Part shown: positions 25,354 to 35,432 of the stretch, piece by piece
Position numbering within the stretch: the stretch's first letter is position 1
Layout: each line of letters opens with the position of its first letter
Assembly: GCA_023391375.1 (NCBI GenBank)
Contig: JAEWBB010000011.1
Span: 1 to 64,000 of the forward strand
Length of the DNA: 64,000 bases
Reading direction: 5' to 3'
From: Pseudomonadota bacterium
Lineage (GTDB): Bacteria > Pseudomonadota > Alphaproteobacteria > Sphingomonadales > Sphingomonadaceae
The notes under the pieces: generated by a model
Database searches by the model: none
The model's input: the letters and a program-made list of their open reading frames with translations, nothing else
Told to the model about the DNA's origin: nothing
Made by a program: the position numbers and the translations under genes

Positions 25354-25438
25354 GACCTTCACATAGGCTAGGATTTTTCTGCTTCTCCCGCGCGTGCGGG
25401 GGCTGGCGCGGGCGCGCGGTGCTGCTAGGCTCCGCCCC

Positions 25439-27385
25439 ATGTCGGGAGGGAGGGTCGCATCGATGCTGGCCGCGGCGGGCGTCATGCTCGGCGCTGCGCC
25501 GCTCCATGCGCAGCAGGCTCCGCCGCCGCTCCCACCTTCCGAGCTGGATCCGAACGCGCCACTCGACGCGATGCCGGACATCGGCCTCGACTGGCCCGAA
25601 TTGCCCAGTGCGAGCGAGCCCGGGGCGCCCGAAAGCGGGGCGAACGAACCGGCGCGGGTCAGCGGCGAGCGCGAGGCGGGCGTTCGCCTGGCGGGCATCG
25701 AGGGGATTGGCGGCGAGCAGGCCGTCCGCGACGGGTTCCGCCAAGCGTCGGCCTTGGAGGCGCATGACCGCGAGGACAGCAACGCGGCGCAGATCGACCG
25801 GCGCTCGACCGAGGACAGCGAGTTGCTGGCCGAGCTTTTGCGCTCGCAGGGCTATTACGATGCCGAGGTCGACCCGACGATCGAGACCGCCGGCAACCGG
25901 ATCACCGTCGTGCTAACCGCGCGGCCGGGCAAGCGCTATACCTTCGAGGGCGTCGACCTGCCCGGCCTCGAAAACGCGGAGGCGGAAGGGCTGCGCAAGG
26001 CGTTCGACGTTCACCAGGGCGATCCGGTGATCGCGCAGCAGGTGATCGACGCCGGCAACGCGCTGCGGATCGAGCTGGGCGAAACCGGCCATGCGACCGC
26101 CGAAATCGGCGACCAGGACATCGTGATCGACCATGAAACCGCCACCGCGAAGCTGGTGCTGCCGGTGACGCCCGGGCCGGTGGGCCAGTTCGGCGACATC
26201 CGGGTCAGCGGTTCGCCGCCGTTCCCGGCGAAGCATGTCGCGACCATCGCACGGTTCGACAAGGGCGACCGGTTCGAACAGAGCGAGGTCGACGACCTTC
26301 GCCGCGCCCTGGTCAACACCGGTCTCGTCGCCTCGGCCGACGTGAAGCAGGTGCCGCGCGATGGAGGGCGGACGATCGACCTCGACGTCACGCTGACGCC
26401 GGCGCCGCCGCGCACGGTGTCGGGCGAAATCGGATACGGGACGGGCGAGGGGATTCGCGCCGAAGCCAGCTGGTCGCACCGCAACTTCTTCAACCCCGAA
26501 GGCGCGCTGACGGTACGCGGGGTGCTCGGCACGCAGGAACAGCTGTTCGCGACGACGATCCGCAAAAGCAACATGGGCGCGCGCGATCGTGTCGGCACGG
26601 TGCAGGCGTCGGCCGGACATGTCGAGCGCGACGCCTACGAAGCCAAGACCGTATCGCTGACGACCGCGCTGGAGCGGCAAAGCAATTTCATCTGGCAGAA
26701 GCCGTGGACCTGGAGCGTCGGGACCGAGCTGCTGGCCTCGCGCGAACGCGACCGCGACGATGTGACCGGCCTCGACCGACGCCGCACCTACAAGATCCTC
26801 GCGCTGCCGCTCGGCCTCACGCACGACGCCAGCAACGACCTGCTCGACCCGACCAGCGGGTTCCGGATCGGCGTTCGCGCGAGCCCGGAGGCGTCGACCC
26901 AGAACGGCATGCGGCAGGGCTACGCACGGCTGCAGCTGGATGGCAGCGCTTATTACCCGGTGTCGCCCAGCACCGTCCTGGCCGGCCGCATCAGGCTCGC
27001 TTCGATCGTCGGCGGGACGCGCGACGAAATCGCGCCGTCGCGGCGGTTGTACAGCGGCGGGGGCGGCTCCGTCCGCGGCTATGGCTACCAGCGGCTCGGC
27101 CCGCGCGATGCGGCCAACGATCCGGCCGGCGGCAAGAGCCTGGCCGAATTCGCGCTCGAGGCCCGGGTGCGGTTCGGCAACTTCGGGATCGTGCCCTTTT
27201 TCGACGGCGGCCACCTGACCACCGAGACCAGTCCGCTGCACGGCAAGTGGCAGTTCGGCGCGGGGATTGGCGCGCGCTACCATTCCAGCTTCGGCCCGAT
27301 CCGGATCGACGTCGGCACGCCGCTCAACCGGCAGGAAGGCGACAGCCGGGTCGCGGTGGTCGTCAGCCTGGGCCAGGCCTTCTAG
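25439..27385 (+). CDS. tamA: TamA: Omp85-family outer-membrane assembly factor
   Basis: 648 residues from ATG 25439 (the Met at 25463 is an alternative and still leaves a signal peptide ending PLHAQQ). N-terminal third: linker and POTRA-like repeats with GYYDAEVDPTIETAGNRI and GKRYTFEGVDLPGL. C-terminal half: Omp85 beta-barrel with the YSGGGGSVRGYGYQRLGP motif (the barrel-lock RGY) and a terminal phenylalanine (VVSLGQAF). With TamB it helps insert outer-membrane proteins or moves phospholipid to the outer membrane. tamB begins immediately after the stop codon. Confidence 0.93.
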   Translation: MSGGRVASMLAAAGVMLGAAPLHAQQAPPPLPPSELDPNAPLDAMPDIGLDWPELPSASEPGAPESGANEPARVSGEREAGVRLAGIEGIGGEQAVRDGFRQASALEAHDREDSNAAQIDRRSTEDSELLAELLRSQGYYDAEVDPTIETAGNRITVVLTARPGKRYTFEGVDLPGLENAEAEGLRKAFDVHQGDPVIAQQVIDAGNALRIELGETGHATAEIGDQDIVIDHETATAKLVLPVTPGPVGQFGDIRVSGSPPFPAKHVATIARFDKGDRFEQSEVDDLRRALVNTGLVASADVKQVPRDGGRTIDLDVTLTPAPPRTVSGEIGYGTGEGIRAEASWSHRNFFNPEGALTVRGVLGTQEQLFATTIRKSNMGARDRVGTVQASAGHVERDAYEAKTVSLTTALERQSNFIWQKPWTWSVGTELLASRERDRDDVTGLDRRRTYKILALPLGLTHDASNDLLDPTSGFRIGVRASPEASTQNGMRQGYARLQLDGSAYYPVSPSTVLAGRIRLASIVGGTRDEIAPSRRLYSGGGGSVRGYGYQRLGPRDAANDPAGGKSLAEFALEARVRFGNFGIVPFFDGGHLTTETSPLHGKWQFGAGIGARYHSSFGPIRIDVGTPLNRQEGDSRVAVVVSLGQAF

Positions 27386-30300
27386 GTGGCGGAAGAAGTC
27401 GCACCGGTCGTCGTCGTCCGGCGGACGCACTGGGCGCGGCGGCTGCTCAACGAGATCATCGCCCTCCTGCTGTCGTTGGCCATCCTCCTGGCGGCCGGGC
27501 TGGTCGTCATCGACACCGCGCCCGGCCACCGCTTCCTCGTCGACCGGATCGGGCAACTGGAAACCGCGACTGGCATGCGGTTCCGGATCGGGCGGATCGA
27601 AGGGTCGATCTTCGGCAAGGTGAAACTGAAGAAGGTCGAGGTGCTCGACGGAAAGGGCGTATTCGCGTCCAGCCCCGAAATCGACCTCGACTGGGCACCG
27701 GGGGCGTGGCTGTACAACACGCTGCACATCGACAGCCTCGAGGCCGAGCAATTCAGGTTGATCCGCCTGCCGGCGCTCAAGCCGACGACGAAAAAGGGTC
27801 CGATCCTTCCCGGGTTCGATATCCATATCGGCCGACTCGACATCCGCCGGTTCGAAGTGGGCGCGGCGGTCGCGGGGCGGCCGAGCGTCGGGCGGGTGCT
27901 GGGCGCGGCGGACGTGCGGGCGGGGCGGGCGATGGTCAAGCTGCAGTCGGCGCTGTCGGGCGGCGATCGGCTGGCGCTCAACCTCGATGCCGAGCCCGAT
28001 CGCAACCGGTTCGACATCGACGCCCGCGTTTCCGCGCCGGCGCACGGATTGATCCCCGCCTTCCTCGGCTGGAAGCGACCGATCGACCTGACCGTCAACG
28101 GCGACGGCAGCTGGACGCGGTGGAACGGGGCGGCGCAGCTCCACCTTTCGGGGATCGAGGCGGCCAACCTCAAACTGCTGAACGAGAGCGGGAAATTCTC
28201 GCTCAGCGGGCTCGTCCGGCCCTCGCCGTTTGCCAAGGGCAAGGTGCAACGGCTGACCATGCCGGCGGTGCGGGTCAACGGGACGGCGACATTGCGCGAC
28301 CGCCAACTGGCGGGCGACCTGACGTTGGCCAGCCCCGAGCTTCGGGCGGTGGCGCGAGGCACGCTCGACCTGGCGGCCAATGCCTACAAGGGGATGAAGC
28401 TTGGCGTCGACCTGCTCCAGCCGTCGGCAATGTTCCCCAACATGCGCGGCAAGAACGTGCGGATGCTGTGGACGCTCGACGGCCCGTTCGCGACCGCCAA
28501 CTACAGTTACCGGCTGACCAGTCCGCAGGTCTTTTTCGACAATACGGGTTTCGTCGACGTGCTGGCCGAAGGGAAGGGGCGCCTTACCCCCTGGCCGATG
28601 CGGGTGCCGCTCAGGCTGCGCGCCAAGGCGATCAGCGGATTGGGCGATATCGCCGGCGGGATCCTGCGCAACCTGACGATCGAGGGGTTGCTCGCGGTGA
28701 CACCGACCATGGTGCGCGGCGACAACCTCAAGCTGACCAGCGACAAGCTGGCCGGACAGATGAGCTTGCTGATCGACCTCGCGACCGGGCGGTTCGACGT
28801 CGTCCTGTCGGGCGGGCTGAAGCGATACGCCATCCCGGGGCTCGGCATCGTCGATGTCCAGACCAAGCTCCACGTCGTGCCCGGCGCGGGCGGGAAGACC
28901 CGGGTGGTGGGCACCGCCGAGGCGTGGGTGCGGCGGCTCGACAACGGCTTCTTCGCCTCGCTGACGGGCGGCCTGCCGCACCTCACGACCAACCTCGAAC
29001 GCACCGAGGACGGGGTGCTGCGCTTCACCAACCTGCAGCTGTATTCGCCCAAGCTGCGCCTGTCGGGGGACGGAATCCGGCGCAAGGACGGGACGTTCCA
29101 CATCGAAGCGAACGGGCGGCAGGCGCAATACGGGCCGCTCAAGATGATCCTCGACGGGCATATCGAGCGGCCGAAGGTCGACTTGGTCCTCGCCCGTCCC
29201 AACGCCGCGCTCGACGTGCGCAACATGACGTTGTCGCTGGTGCCGAGCGCGGCCGGGTTCGACTATCGCGCGGCGGGGCAGTCGCGGTTCGGGCCGTTCA
29301 CCTCGAACGGCCAGATCCTGCTGCCGAAGGGCGCGAACGCCGTCATCCAGGTTGCCGCCCTCGACATTTCGGGATCGACCGCACACGGATCGATCGCGGC
29401 GGAACCGGGCGGGCTGCGCGGGCAGCTGGCGTTCGCGGGCGGCGGGATCGACGGAACGCTGGGCTTCGTGCCGGTCGGGAGGGACCAGCGGATCGACGTG
29501 GCGCTGCGGCTTGCCAACGCCAGCTTCGACGGCTCGCCGAGTTTCCGCGTCGCGGCGGCGGCGATCGACGGGTCAGTGCTGCTGGCGGACGGTCGCACGA
29601 CGATGGACGGCAAGGTCACGGCGCGCGGCTTGTCGAGCGGATCGCTGAGCCTCGCGCGGCTGACCGCAAGCGGCCATCTGGTCGACGGCAGCGGCGAGGT
29701 GCGGGCGGCGATCGCCGGCCGTCGCGGGCAGGCGTTCGAGATCGCGACCGTCGCGCAGGTGTCGCCCGGGCAAATCCGGCTCAACGCGGCCGGCACCGTC
29801 GACCGGCGTCCGCTCAAGCTGGAACAGCCGATGCTGCTGACCGCCGAGGACGATGGTTGGCGTGTGGCGCCGACCCGCATCTCGTTCGGCGGGGGCCGGG
29901 CGACGCTGTCGGGCAAGACTGGCAGCAACCCGGAAATCCATGCCGAGATCGCCAGCCTTCCGCTTCAGCTGTTCGACATCGGCTGGCCGGGCCTTGGCCT
30001 CGACGGCACCGCCAGCGGGCGGATCGATTACCGCTGGGCAGGACGCCCGAGCGGGCGCGCCGACCTCAAGGTGCGCGGGCTGACGCGGTCCGGCTTGGTA
30101 CTGACCAGCGAGCCGATCGACCTTGCCCTCGTCGCGGTCCTCAACGGTAACCAGGCGGCGCTGCGGGCGGTGGCGGGGTCGGGCGGCAAGGTGATCGGCC
30201 GCGCACAGGCCCGCTTCGCGCCGCTGGCGCCGGGGCCGACCGCCGCGGCGTTGCTGAACGCACCGATGAAGCTCCAGCTGCGCTACAACGGTCCGGCCGG

Positions 30301-31540
30301 CACGCTGTGGCGGATGACGGGTGTCGAGCTGTTCGACCTGACCGGGCCGGTCCAGATCGGCGCCGACATCGGCGGGACGATGGTCAATCCGCAGCTCCGC
30401 GGGGCGATCCGGGCACAAGGCGCGCGGCTGGAGAGCGCGGTGACCGGCACGGTGATTTCCGACCTGGCGCTGGCAGGGCGGTTCGAAGGCTCGCGGCTGG
30501 CACTGCAATCGATCAGCGGGAAGACGCGCGACGAGGGATCCATCACCGGGTCGGGAACCGTGGACCTTGCCGGTGGCATGCCGCAGGCCGACCTGTCGTT
30601 CGATGCGAAGGGCGCGCGCCTGCTCGACCGAGACGACATCAGCGCGACCGTGACCGGTCCGCTCAAGATCAAGTCACAAGGCCGGGGCGGGCTGATTTCG
30701 GGCAACTTCCGCCTCAACAAGGGCCGATTCACGCTGGGACGCGCGAGCGCCGCGGCGGCGGTGCCGAAACTCAACGTACGCGAGACGGGCGGCGGGGGAA
30801 CCGAGGTCATCGAGGTGGCGCAGCTGGAGCCCTGGCGCCTCGACTTCACGGTCAAGGGCAGCGACCTGGCGGTCACCGGCCTCGGAATCGACAGTCGCTG
30901 GTCGACCGACCTCAAGGTCGGCGGGCGGGCCGACGCACCGACCATGACCGGCACCGCCAACCTTGTGCGCGGCGAATATGAATTCGCCGGCCGGTCGTTC
31001 CGGCTGGACCGCGGCATCATCCGCTTCCGCGGCGAAAGCCCGCCCGATCCGCTGCTCGACATCCATGCCGAGGCACAGGTGCAAGGAGTCGATGCGGCGG
31101 TGATCGTGCGCGGCACCGGGCTGAAGCCGGAAATTGCCTTCACCAGCGTGCCCGCGCTGCCGCAGGACGAGCTACTCTCGCGAATCCTGTTCGGCACCTC
31201 GATCACCAATTTGAGCGCGCCCGAGGCACTGCAACTGGCGGCGGCGGTCGCGGCACTGAACAGCGGATCGTCGGGGCTCGACCCGATCAACGCGGTGCGG
31301 CGGGCGGTCGGGCTGGATCGCCTGCGGATCCTGCCGGCCGACATCGCAACCGGCCAGAAGACCGCGATCAGCGCCGGGAAATACATCACGCGCAAGCTGT
31401 TCGTTGAGGTGATCACCGACGGGCAGGGCTATTCGGCGACGCGCGTCGAATACCAGATCACCCGCTGGCTGTCGGTCCTGTCGTCGGTGTCGACCATCGG
31501 CCGGGCCAGCGCCAACGTGCGCGTCAGCAAGGATTATTGA
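27386..31540 (+). CDS. tamB: TamB: translocation and assembly module, AsmA-like bridge protein
   Basis: 1384 residues starting at GTG 27386 directly after the tamA TAG, so the two are translated in tandem. One N-terminal membrane anchor (LLNEIIALLLSLAILLAAGL, about residues 17-40) followed by a very long repetitive beta-strand domain that spans the periplasm as a hydrophobic groove, and the conserved C-terminal DUF490 region with FAGRSFRLDRGIIRFRGESP, PPDPLLDIHAEAQVQG and LPQDELLSRILFGTSITNLS. Length is usual for the family. It contacts TamA and probably carries lipids between membranes. Large open frames on both strands inside it (for example to 1157 codons) are shadows caused by GC-rich coding. 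Confidence 0.95.
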   Translation: MAEEVAPVVVVRRTHWARRLLNEIIALLLSLAILLAAGLVVIDTAPGHRFLVDRIGQLETATGMRFRIGRIEGSIFGKVKLKKVEVLDGKGVFASSPEIDLDWAPGAWLYNTLHIDSLEAEQFRLIRLPALKPTTKKGPILPGFDIHIGRLDIRRFEVGAAVAGRPSVGRVLGAADVRAGRAMVKLQSALSGGDRLALNLDAEPDRNRFDIDARVSAPAHGLIPAFLGWKRPIDLTVNGDGSWTRWNGAAQLHLSGIEAANLKLLNESGKFSLSGLVRPSPFAKGKVQRLTMPAVRVNGTATLRDRQLAGDLTLASPELRAVARGTLDLAANAYKGMKLGVDLLQPSAMFPNMRGKNVRMLWTLDGPFATANYSYRLTSPQVFFDNTGFVDVLAEGKGRLTPWPMRVPLRLRAKAISGLGDIAGGILRNLTIEGLLAVTPTMVRGDNLKLTSDKLAGQMSLLIDLATGRFDVVLSGGLKRYAIPGLGIVDVQTKLHVVPGAGGKTRVVGTAEAWVRRLDNGFFASLTGGLPHLTTNLERTEDGVLRFTNLQLYSPKLRLSGDGIRRKDGTFHIEANGRQAQYGPLKMILDGHIERPKVDLVLARPNAALDVRNMTLSLVPSAAGFDYRAAGQSRFGPFTSNGQILLPKGANAVIQVAALDISGSTAHGSIAAEPGGLRGQLAFAGGGIDGTLGFVPVGRDQRIDVALRLANASFDGSPSFRVAAAAIDGSVLLADGRTTMDGKVTARGLSSGSLSLARLTASGHLVDGSGEVRAAIAGRRGQAFEIATVAQVSPGQIRLNAAGTVDRRPLKLEQPMLLTAEDDGWRVAPTRISFGGGRATLSGKTGSNPEIHAEIASLPLQLFDIGWPGLGLDGTASGRIDYRWAGRPSGRADLKVRGLTRSGLVLTSEPIDLALVAVLNGNQAALRAVAGSGGKVIGRAQARFAPLAPGPTAAALLNAPMKLQLRYNGPAGTLWRMTGVELFDLTGPVQIGADIGGTMVNPQLRGAIRAQGARLESAVTGTVISDLALAGRFEGSRLALQSISGKTRDEGSITGSGTVDLAGGMPQADLSFDAKGARLLDRDDISATVTGPLKIKSQGRGGLISGNFRLNKGRFTLGRASAAAAVPKLNVRETGGGGTEVIEVAQLEPWRLDFTVKGSDLAVTGLGIDSRWSTDLKVGGRADAPTMTGTANLVRGEYEFAGRSFRLDRGIIRFRGESPPDPLLDIHAEAQVQGVDAAVIVRGTGLKPEIAFTSVPALPQDELLSRILFGTSITNLSAPEALQLAAAVAALNSGSSGLDPINAVRRAVGLDRLRILPADIATGQKTAISAGKYITRKLFVEVITDGQGYSATRVEYQITRWLSVLSSVSTIGRASANVRVSKDY

Positions 31541-32817
31541 TGAGCGAACAGCGCAAGCGGTTGATGAACATCGTCGGCGGATCGGCCGGCAACCTGGTCG
31601 AATGGTTCGATTGGTACGTCTACGCGGCGTTCGCGCTCTATTTCAAAAGCGCCTTCTTCCCCGACGGCGATCCGACCGCCCAGCTGCTGCAGACCGCGGC
31701 GGTGTTCGCGGTCGGCTTCGTCATGCGGCCGATCGGGGCGTGGGTCATGGGTCGCTATGCCGATACCAAGGGACGCAAGGCGGGGCTGACGCTGTCGGTG
31801 ACGCTGATGTGCCTCGGGTCGCTGGCCATCGCCTGTGCGCCGACCTACGCGCAGGTCGGTGCGCTGTCGCCGCTAATCCTGCTCGTCGCGCGAATGGTGC
31901 AGGGGTTCAGCCTGGGCGGCGAATATGGGTCGAGCGCGACCTATTTGTCGGAAATGGCGGGCCGCGAGAGGCGCGGATTCTGGTCGAGCTTCCAATATGT
32001 GACGCTGATCGCGGGCCAGCTGCTGGCGCTGGCGCTGCTCCTGGCGCTGCAGGCGTCGATGGGCGAGGCGGCGCTGGAGGCGTGGGGCTGGCGCATCGCC
32101 TTCGGCGGCGGGGCCGTCCTGGCGATCGTAGTGTTCATCATTCGTCGCCGGCTGACCGAAACGCCGAGCTTCGAAAAAGTCTCGGCGGCGCCGGAGCGCA
32201 AGGCGAGCAGCCTGTTCGCCCTGTTCCGCGAACATCCGCGCGAGGCCTGGCTGGTGATGGCGCTTACCGTCGGCGGCACGCTCGCCTTCTACGCCTACAC
32301 CACCTACATGCAGAAATTCCTCGCCAACACGGTCGGCTTCGACCGCGAGACGGCGTCGCGGATCATGACCGTGGCGCTGTTCGTGTTCATGGCGCTGCAG
32401 CCGGTCGCCGGCGCGCTCAGCGACCGGGTGGGAAGGAAGCCGGTGATGATTGCGTTCGGGGTGGCGGGAACGCTGCTGACCGTGCCGATCTTCACCGCGC
32501 TGGAAACCGCGCGCGACCCGCTGACCGCTTTCGCGCTGGTGATGGCGGCGCTGGTGATGGTCACCGGCTACACCTCGATCAACGCGGTGGTGAAGGCGGA
32601 GCTGTTCCCCGGCCACATCCGCGCGCTGGGGGTGGCGATGCCCTATGCGCTGGCCAACACGCTGTTCGGCGGGACGGCGGAATATGTCGCGCTATGGCTA
32701 AAGGATGCGGGCCACGAACGCTGGTTCTACTGGTACGTCGCGGCCGGGATCGGGCTGAGCCTCATCGCTTACGTGACGATGCGCGAAACCCGCGATGCCA
32801 GCCTGATCGAGGACTAG
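31540..32817 (+). CDS. MFS permease, metabolite:H+ symporter (MHS) family
   Basis: 425 residues from ATG 31540, which overlaps the tamB stop (TGATG). Twelve membrane helices; N-terminal GNLVEWFDWYVYAAF is the signature of the alpha-ketoglutarate/proline/sugar MHS group, and VMGRYADTKGRKAGL is the loop 2-3 motif. Conserved RMVQGFSLGGEYGSSATYL follows. Substrate likely a dicarboxylate or related small acid (inference). Overlap with tamB suggests read-through but no functional link is obvious. Confidence 0.9.
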   Translation: MSEQRKRLMNIVGGSAGNLVEWFDWYVYAAFALYFKSAFFPDGDPTAQLLQTAAVFAVGFVMRPIGAWVMGRYADTKGRKAGLTLSVTLMCLGSLAIACAPTYAQVGALSPLILLVARMVQGFSLGGEYGSSATYLSEMAGRERRGFWSSFQYVTLIAGQLLALALLLALQASMGEAALEAWGWRIAFGGGAVLAIVVFIIRRRLTETPSFEKVSAAPERKASSLFALFREHPREAWLVMALTVGGTLAFYAYTTYMQKFLANTVGFDRETASRIMTVALFVFMALQPVAGALSDRVGRKPVMIAFGVAGTLLTVPIFTALETARDPLTAFALVMAALVMVTGYTSINAVVKAELFPGHIRALGVAMPYALANTLFGGTAEYVALWLKDAGHERWFYWYVAAGIGLSLIAYVTMRETRDASLIED

Positions 32818-32821
32818 CGCC

Positions 32822-33745
32822 TCAGCGCTTGAGGAAGCCTTCGAGCGACTGGCGAAGCTCGTCGATGCCCTGGCGCTGCCATCCTTGGGCCCAAGGGTCG
32901 CTTTGGTCGGCACGGGTGTCGAGGTAGCTGGGCGGGACCCAGTCACCACCGGCGACCTTCGGCGATGCGCCCGCGAGGCGCTTGAGGTCGAAGCCTTCCG
33001 CGAACTTCAGCCCGGCCTGGCCGCCGCGCGACCATGCCACGATCGAGGGAAGCTGGATGCCATTGCCGAGGTCGAGGAGGGGCGTGTCGCCTTCCTTCAT
33101 CGGCGGGACCTCGTCGATCAGCACGCCATGTTCGCCGATATTGCGGAGGCGCACCTCGTGCACATCGTGCGCGTGGAACATCATGCCGGTCCAGATCAGC
33201 GGATGGCGGACGTCGGCGCGGCGGGCGGCATCGATCGCGCTCGCCTTGGCGGGGGCGGGCGCCGGCTCGGGCGAGGAGAGATCGAACGAGCCGCACTCCG
33301 GGAAATTCTTTTCGATGACCGCGATCAGCAGCGCGTTCCGTTCTTCGGCCGAGCAGTCGAACGTCGTTTCATGAGCGAACTCGAGGCCGATGCGGTCATG
33401 ACGCACCCAGCGCACGGCGCATTCCATCCCGGCGCCGTCACCCAGCAGGAGGTCGACCCGCTCCCACAGGTACGGGGTGAACGAGGCCGCGATCATCGCG
33501 CCGCCGCCCGACAGGTTGATCAGTTCGACCTGGTGCGTCTTGCCGCGATATTTCGCCTGCGCCTTTTCGGACGACAAACGATGGCGGTCGCTATCGCGAT
33601 GATCCGCGCTTCGCGTCTCGTGGCGCTGCACCTCGACCGAGGCCAAATGATCGTTGTCCGAGCCGCGCGGGGACTTGTCGGTCACCAGCGGATTCACGGG
33701 CGCGTCGCCCTTCCCCGAAAGGATGGCGGACCGGAACTTGTTCAT
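32822..33745 (-). CDS. Tandem PilZ-domain protein
   Basis: 307 residues from ATG 33745, which follows GAGG at 9 bases (a second in-frame start at 33766 is weaker). Two PilZ domains: the first (residues about 45-140) with SDRHRLSSEKAQ and INLSGGGAMI (the NxSxxG box), the second (about 180-270) with RRADVRHPL and RNIGEHGVLI. The RxxxR and [D/N]xSxxG elements bind cyclic di-GMP in the first; the second has NxGxxG, so its binding is doubtful. It may couple c-di-GMP to motility, surface or envelope functions. Stand-alone, convergent with the MHS permease. Confidence 0.82.
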   Translation of the reverse strand: MNKFRSAILSGKGDAPVNPLVTDKSPRGSDNDHLASVEVQRHETRSADHRDSDRHRLSSEKAQAKYRGKTHQVELINLSGGGAMIAASFTPYLWERVDLLLGDGAGMECAVRWVRHDRIGLEFAHETTFDCSAEERNALLIAVIEKNFPECGSFDLSSPEPAPAPAKASAIDAARRADVRHPLIWTGMMFHAHDVHEVRLRNIGEHGVLIDEVPPMKEGDTPLLDLGNGIQLPSIVAWSRGGQAGLKFAEGFDLKRLAGASPKVAGGDWVPPSYLDTRADQSDPWAQGWQRQGIDELRQSLEGFLKR

Positions 33746-33826
33746 CGAGCGTACCTCGCAGGCCATAGCGCGCGCACCATGGCCTGGAGGTGGTTACTTT
33801 TGCGTAAGCGCTGAATCGATTATGGC

Positions 33827-35239
33827 CTAGCTGCTGTAATACATGTCGAATTCGACGGGCGACGGGGTGGTTTCCCAGCGCATCACCTCTTCCCACTTCA
33901 GGTCGATGTAGGCGTCGATCTGGTCCTGCGTGAAGACGTCGCCCTTCAAAAGGAACTCGGTGTCGGCGGCCAGCGCGACCAGCGCCTCGCGCAAGCTGCC
34001 GCACACGGTCGGCACGTTGACCAGTTCGGCCGGCGGCAGGTCGTAGAGGTTCTTGTCCATCGCCTCGCCCGGGTGGATGCGGTTCTGGATGCCGTCGAGG
34101 CCGGCCATCAGCAGCGCCGCGTAAGCGAGGTAGGGATTGGCCATCGCGTCGGGGAAGCGGAATTCGACCCGCTTCGACTTCTCGCCCGCGCCGTAGGGAA
34201 TGCGGCACGAGGCCGAGCGGTTGCGCGAAGAGTAGGCCAGCAGCACCGGCGCCTCGAAGCCGGCCACCAGCCGCTTGTAGCTGTTGGTCGTCGGGTTGGT
34301 GAAGGCATTCAAGGCGCGGGCGTGCTTGATCACGCCGCCGATGAAGTAGAGCGCCATTTCGGACAGGCCGGCATAGCCGTTGCCGGCGAACAGCGGCTTG
34401 CCGCCCTTCCAGATCGAGAAATGGGTGTGCATGCCGCTGCCATTATCCTTGGCGATCGGCTTGGGCATGAAGGTCGCGGTCTTGCCGTAGGCGTGGGCAA
34501 CCATGTGCACGACATATTTGTAGACCTGCATGCGGTCGGCGGTTTCGACCAGCTTGCCGTAGGTCAGGCCGAGCTCATGCTGGGCGGCGGCGACCTCGTG
34601 GTGGTGCTTGTCGCAGGGCAGGCCCATTTCGATCATGGTCGAAACCATCTCGCCGCGAATGTCGACCGCGCTGTCGACCGGTGCGACCGGGAAATAGCCG
34701 CCCTTGGCGCGCGGCCGGTGGGCAAGGTTGCCGCCTTCATAGGTGCGGTTGGTGTTGGTCGGCAGCTCGATGTCGTCGATTTCGAAGCCCGAACCGGCAT
34801 AGCCGTCGTGGAAGCGCACGTCGTCGAACATGAAGAATTCGGCTTCCGGGCCGACATAGACCGTGTCGCCGATGCCCGTGGCCTTGAGGTAATCCTCGGC
34901 GCGCTTTGCGGTCGAGCGCGGATCGCGGGCGTAAAGCTCGCCGGTGCCCGGCTCGACGATGTCGCACACCAGGATCAGCATCGGGGTCGCCGAGAAAGGA
35001 TCGACGTAAGTCGCGTCGAGGTCGGGCATGAGGATCATGTCGCTCTCGTTGATCGCCTTCCAGCCGGCGATCGACGAACCGTCGAACATGAAGCCGTCGG
35101 TCAGCATGTCCTCGTCGATGACCGAGGCGACCATCGTCAGGTGCTGCCACTTGCCCTTGGGGTCGGTAAAGCGGAGATCGACATATTCGATCTCGTTTTC
35201 TTCGATGCTTTTCAGGATTTTATGCGCGGCATTGGCCAT
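33827..35239 (-). CDS. glnA: Glutamine synthetase type I
   Basis: 470 residues, the usual length of GSI-beta. Conserved blocks: FDGSSIAGW, AEFFMFDDVRF, HEVAAAQHELGL, NGSGMHTHFSIWKGG, and the adenylylation tyrosine in MDKNLYDLPPAEL. It makes glutamine from glutamate and ammonia with ATP. It lies downstream of glnB, but a terminator separates it from the glnB-XRE-DUF2892 unit, so it needs its own promoter within 35240-35370. ATG 35239 follows AAGGA by 9 bases. Confidence 0.97.
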   Translation of the reverse strand: MANAAHKILKSIEENEIEYVDLRFTDPKGKWQHLTMVASVIDEDMLTDGFMFDGSSIAGWKAINESDMILMPDLDATYVDPFSATPMLILVCDIVEPGTGELYARDPRSTAKRAEDYLKATGIGDTVYVGPEAEFFMFDDVRFHDGYAGSGFEIDDIELPTNTNRTYEGGNLAHRPRAKGGYFPVAPVDSAVDIRGEMVSTMIEMGLPCDKHHHEVAAAQHELGLTYGKLVETADRMQVYKYVVHMVAHAYGKTATFMPKPIAKDNGSGMHTHFSIWKGGKPLFAGNGYAGLSEMALYFIGGVIKHARALNAFTNPTTNSYKRLVAGFEAPVLLAYSSRNRSASCRIPYGAGEKSKRVEFRFPDAMANPYLAYAALLMAGLDGIQNRIHPGEAMDKNLYDLPPAELVNVPTVCGSLREALVALAADTEFLLKGDVFTQDQIDAYIDLKWEEVMRWETTPSPVEFDMYYSS

Positions 35240-35370
35240 GGGATGTTATCCTTCCAGTTCTGGGAGGACGGCCCCCCGGCCGCCCGAATGGAGGCTTCAT
35301 TCCAGACCGGGCCGATTCGGGAAAAGGGTTCGGTGAAGAATTCACGCGCGGTTCGCGTCCGCAACGAGCG

Positions 35371-35410
35371 CACAACGAAAACGGCCGGCGCGCGGGTGCG
35401 CACCGGCCGT
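35371..35410 (-). terminator. Rho-independent terminator between DUF2892 and glnA
   Basis: ACGGCCGG pairs with CCGGCCGT (35381-35410) and an inner GCGC pair extends the stem; read on the minus strand it is followed by TTTTCGTTGT. It ends the glnB-XRE-DUF2892 transcript before glnA. Confidence 0.7.
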
Positions 35411-35432
35411 GTTGCACGACGAGGCGAGGCCG

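Noticed and set aside
25913..29386. 1157-codon open frame on the minus strand, and similar long frames opposite tamB, dipZ, MFS and thiolase genes
   Set aside because: They oppose well-recognised genes, have no family motif and are rich in Arg, Gly, Ala and His, as expected of shadows in GC-rich DNA.
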